Assembly: GCA_012931725.1 (NCBI GenBank)
Contig: CM022948.1
Span: 76,404,780-76,468,779 of the forward strand
Reading direction: 5' to 3'
Origin: Litsea cubeba
Taxonomy: Eukaryota > Streptophyta > Magnoliopsida > Laurales > Lauraceae
DNA length: 64,000 nucleotides
The position numbers and the translations under genes are program-made. Of the stretch, positions 61,371 through 64,000 are shown in pieces (position 1 is the stretch's first letter; every line of letters starts with the position of its first letter). The notes beneath the pieces are model-generated. The model had not been told where the DNA came from, did not search any database, and saw only the letters and a list, made by a program, of their open reading frames with translations.

Positions 61371-64000
61371 AGATTGTCTTGTATGGCTTCCAAACTGATG
61401 AGGTGTTTTAGGTTCTCCAAACAGTTAGATTGAGGTCTCAAGTTTTTTTAGATGCTATTCTTTGAATTCTGAACTGATCGAGATATTTTTAGGGCTTCAG
61501 ATCTTCTTTTTTGTTTCTATTTTAATGTCTGGTTGTTTGGTTTTGATCTGAAATCGGTGCTTTAGGGTTTTCAATTTTGTAGTTCAGATTCTCTCTCTGC
61601 TTGTTGATTCAACTCCAAAATCAAACCATTGGAGAACCCATCGCAATCGATCTATCCGGGATGGAAACGATTTTTAAAGAGGCAAGTTCCAATGACTCAA
61701 GTGGGGCTCCCCTTTGCTTTATCTAAGACATTCAAATCGCATGCCCTCTTATGTATATGCACTCCATTTTGAGTGATATACATCACTGACTGATCAAAGT
61801 GTGAAGAGCTCGGTTCAGTAGTCATTCTCATTATTATGTTGTGAAAAATGTCGTTGACTCTATAGTGACTGATCTTCTGGGTGATACTATACACCAGTCC
61901 CTTAGTTGGGGGCTTTTATGGTTTAAATAAAAACCAATTTAATCTATAAGAGGTGAGAGCTAGGAGGGGACAAAACCACAAATTGTAAGCCTTATTTACT
62001 CAGAGATTGTGAAAAACTATTCTCTTTTCACCAAGGCCTTAGGCACATTATCAAATCACACAAGTCTTGCACTTTTGTTTTATTTCTTTCACTTGTTTTG
62101 TGATTTTTTTTATTTGGTGTACCATGATTGCTTACATTCACAATATAATTATGCATTGATAAGTACAATAGTATATATTACTTTGGATTTGGTCAAAACT
62201 AAGAACAGTACCTGAAAGATATATGTCACTGGTACAGGGTACAGGGTACAGGGTCAATGTGTTTTAAAGGTTAGCACATGAAAGATTTTTCTTTCCCTGG
62301 ATTCATCCATGGGCCAATGATCTTCAAATTTAGTGAAGAGACGTATAAATGCAGCTCTTGACTGTGTGGCTAAAGGCAAGTGCCTGCATAGTCTCACTTA
62401 CAGCCACTGCAGGAAAATGTCCTGCCCATTTTAGTTAAGAGTGTTGGAAATTGGGCGTACCCACAAGCACACAACAAAGAGCACCAAGGAAAATTTTACT
62501 TCACTTCCAAGTGGAATAATCAAATATAAACAATAATTTTACCCAACTCTTCAATACAACACTCAATGAACCAATTAAAAATCATAATATGCTCAGGCAA
62601 AATACTATTCACTCTTTTTTTTCTCTCTTATGCACTACAGGCATAACCCCTATTGCAATTATCACTTACTTGACTTATGTTCAAATGAGGCAAGGCCTCC
62701 ATATATTTATAAGCCTAAGTTCCTTAGGCAGTACGAAAAAACAATGTCAGTACATTGCCAACCCATGTGATGATGTCGGCGCTTCCGGATACTTCATAAA
62801 GTGGGCTCTTGATGGACTCTTCTACCTAATTCAAGAGAGAGAGACTCTTTGATTAGTTCTGTCTAGAACATTTGGAAACATTATCCAAAGCATCATCATG
62901 CATTATGACCGTTTGAGTAAGGAGGTGATAGAGTTATCCGAAAAACTTGAGAATATGGAGAGAGACTTTAGCAGGATGATAAATTTATATCAATGTTTAA
63001 CTAACAAAGAGGACAATGTTATTTCAGGAATCTTTACTAATGTTTAATAAGAAGCCTTTCAAACTAAAGATGATAGATGTCATACTTACAGCCCTTTGAA
63101 TACTAATCTTAATTTGTTATTCAATTTATGTGAGACTTAACATGTGCATCCTACGATTTCATCATCTGTCCCTGTAAATTGTCTCATTGAATACCACAGC
63201 CCATTGGAAAAGTCAGACCATGATCTTAAAACCAGCCAGGAAGTCTAGCCCAGCTGTAGTGGGCCTGGCCTGGCCACTTGGAACCATAGATAAATGAATG
63301 CTTACTCAGGGTCAGGGGACAGTCCTGTCAGTCCCATCCATGCAAATATATGGTTGGGACAACGTTGACAGTGCTCTACCTACAAACAGTGGACTGGAGA
63401 ATTCACTGGTTTTGCAGCGAAACAAAGTGGATCTGAGCCTACCATACCATTCATATGGTTATATGAATCACATAATTATGTACATGGGTTCTGTACTGCA
63501 GGTGGTCCACGATGCACTTGTGGTCTGCACCAAGTACCACAATTTTGATCTCTCTGGTAGGGCCTCTGTATTTACAGCTAGCACTATGCAGGTGCTCAGT
63601 TTTCTCCAATGGTCCTCATTTATACGAGCCAGAAAGAATGTCAACTTCCTGATGTAATATAAATGCCTTCTTGATTATCATTATTCATTAACACAACCTT
63701 ATCCTATCTATTTGAGCTCGACGTTGTGAGCAATATTTCATAAACTAGACATAAACCTTACTCATAGCACTTCCAGTTCTAGTGTTGTAAATGAAACAGA
63801 GGTCTTAACTTGTTGTGTGTGCATGTGTGTAAACTATAAACATAAGAAAAGAGATGTAAATAGAAGTCAAAAGACACAAAGCTATCACTAAAAAGACTCT
63901 AGTTTTTCACATCTCACATGAAAAAGATCCTCTCTCTCATTAGATTTTTGTTCAAGATCTTCAAGATCAATGAATAAGTAAAATTAAATGATAAATTCTA
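61371..64000. other. Unassigned terminal region
   Basis: No recognised domain or clear repeat was found. Frames at 62589-62852 and 63298-63657 have no family I know and may be chance. GGTACAGGGTACAGGGTACAGGG at 62231-62253 is a three-unit microrepeat. The missing exons 21-24 of copy B are not found here; they may lie beyond the window. Confidence 0.4.

Noticed and set aside
62589..63657. Two small frames as genes
   Set aside because: No recognised domain, no promoter or splice evidence, and length within chance for AT-rich DNA.

Overview
This window is nuclear DNA of a flowering plant: AT-rich, with GT-AG introns, plant-type Ty1/copia, Ty3/gypsy, LINE, hAT, Mutator-like and CACTA elements, and a full-size PDR (ABCG) transporter gene. 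The species cannot be named from the sequence. No tRNA, rRNA, CRISPR or bacterial operon structure was seen.

The backbone is a tandem segmental duplication of about 26.0 kb. Copy A starts at about 512 and copy B at about 26524, so the two starts are about 26012 bases apart. Each copy holds a repeat-rich upstream block, a promoter and leader, and a PDR gene. Copy A (12472-21254) is an intact 24-exon gene. I joined its exons by hand and they give 4320 coding bases, or 1439 residues, the normal length for this family. Copy B (32102-59134) is a pseudogene. It has one extra base in exon 1 that creates a stop at codon 11, a CACTA element inside exon 18, four more elements in introns 6, 12 and 14, and no exons 21-24 inside the window because a gypsy LTR starts at 59209.

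Copies A and B act as each other's empty sites, so most insertions have exact borders and target-site duplications (TSDs). In A: a 6.2 kb composite element (4396-10597, TSD GCCAG) and a 145-bp Mutator-like MITE (10693-10837, 9-bp TSD). In B: copia-1 (33960-39301, TTGTG), a LINE (40206-43434, CCAACA), a hAT (45655-46427, ACTACCAT), copia-2 (47104-52799, ATGTG) and a CACTA (53789-58538, ATT). The CACTA element carries the start of a plant eIF5B-like gene with a telo-box leader. Between A and B (about 22970-26300) lie decayed copia and LINE remnants. From 61371 to the end I recognise nothing.

The most interesting signal is a short module found four times, in the termini of the 6.2 kb element and in two 191-bp LTR-like repeats nested in copia-1. 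It consists of a plant snRNA-type upstream element (GTCCCACATCG), exactly 26 bp to a TATA box, then, at the expected transcription start, a roughly 70-nt block. Two hairpins in that block differ in sequence between the two repeat families but keep their pairing. It looks like a mobile snRNA-type transcription unit and is the best candidate here for an undescribed system.
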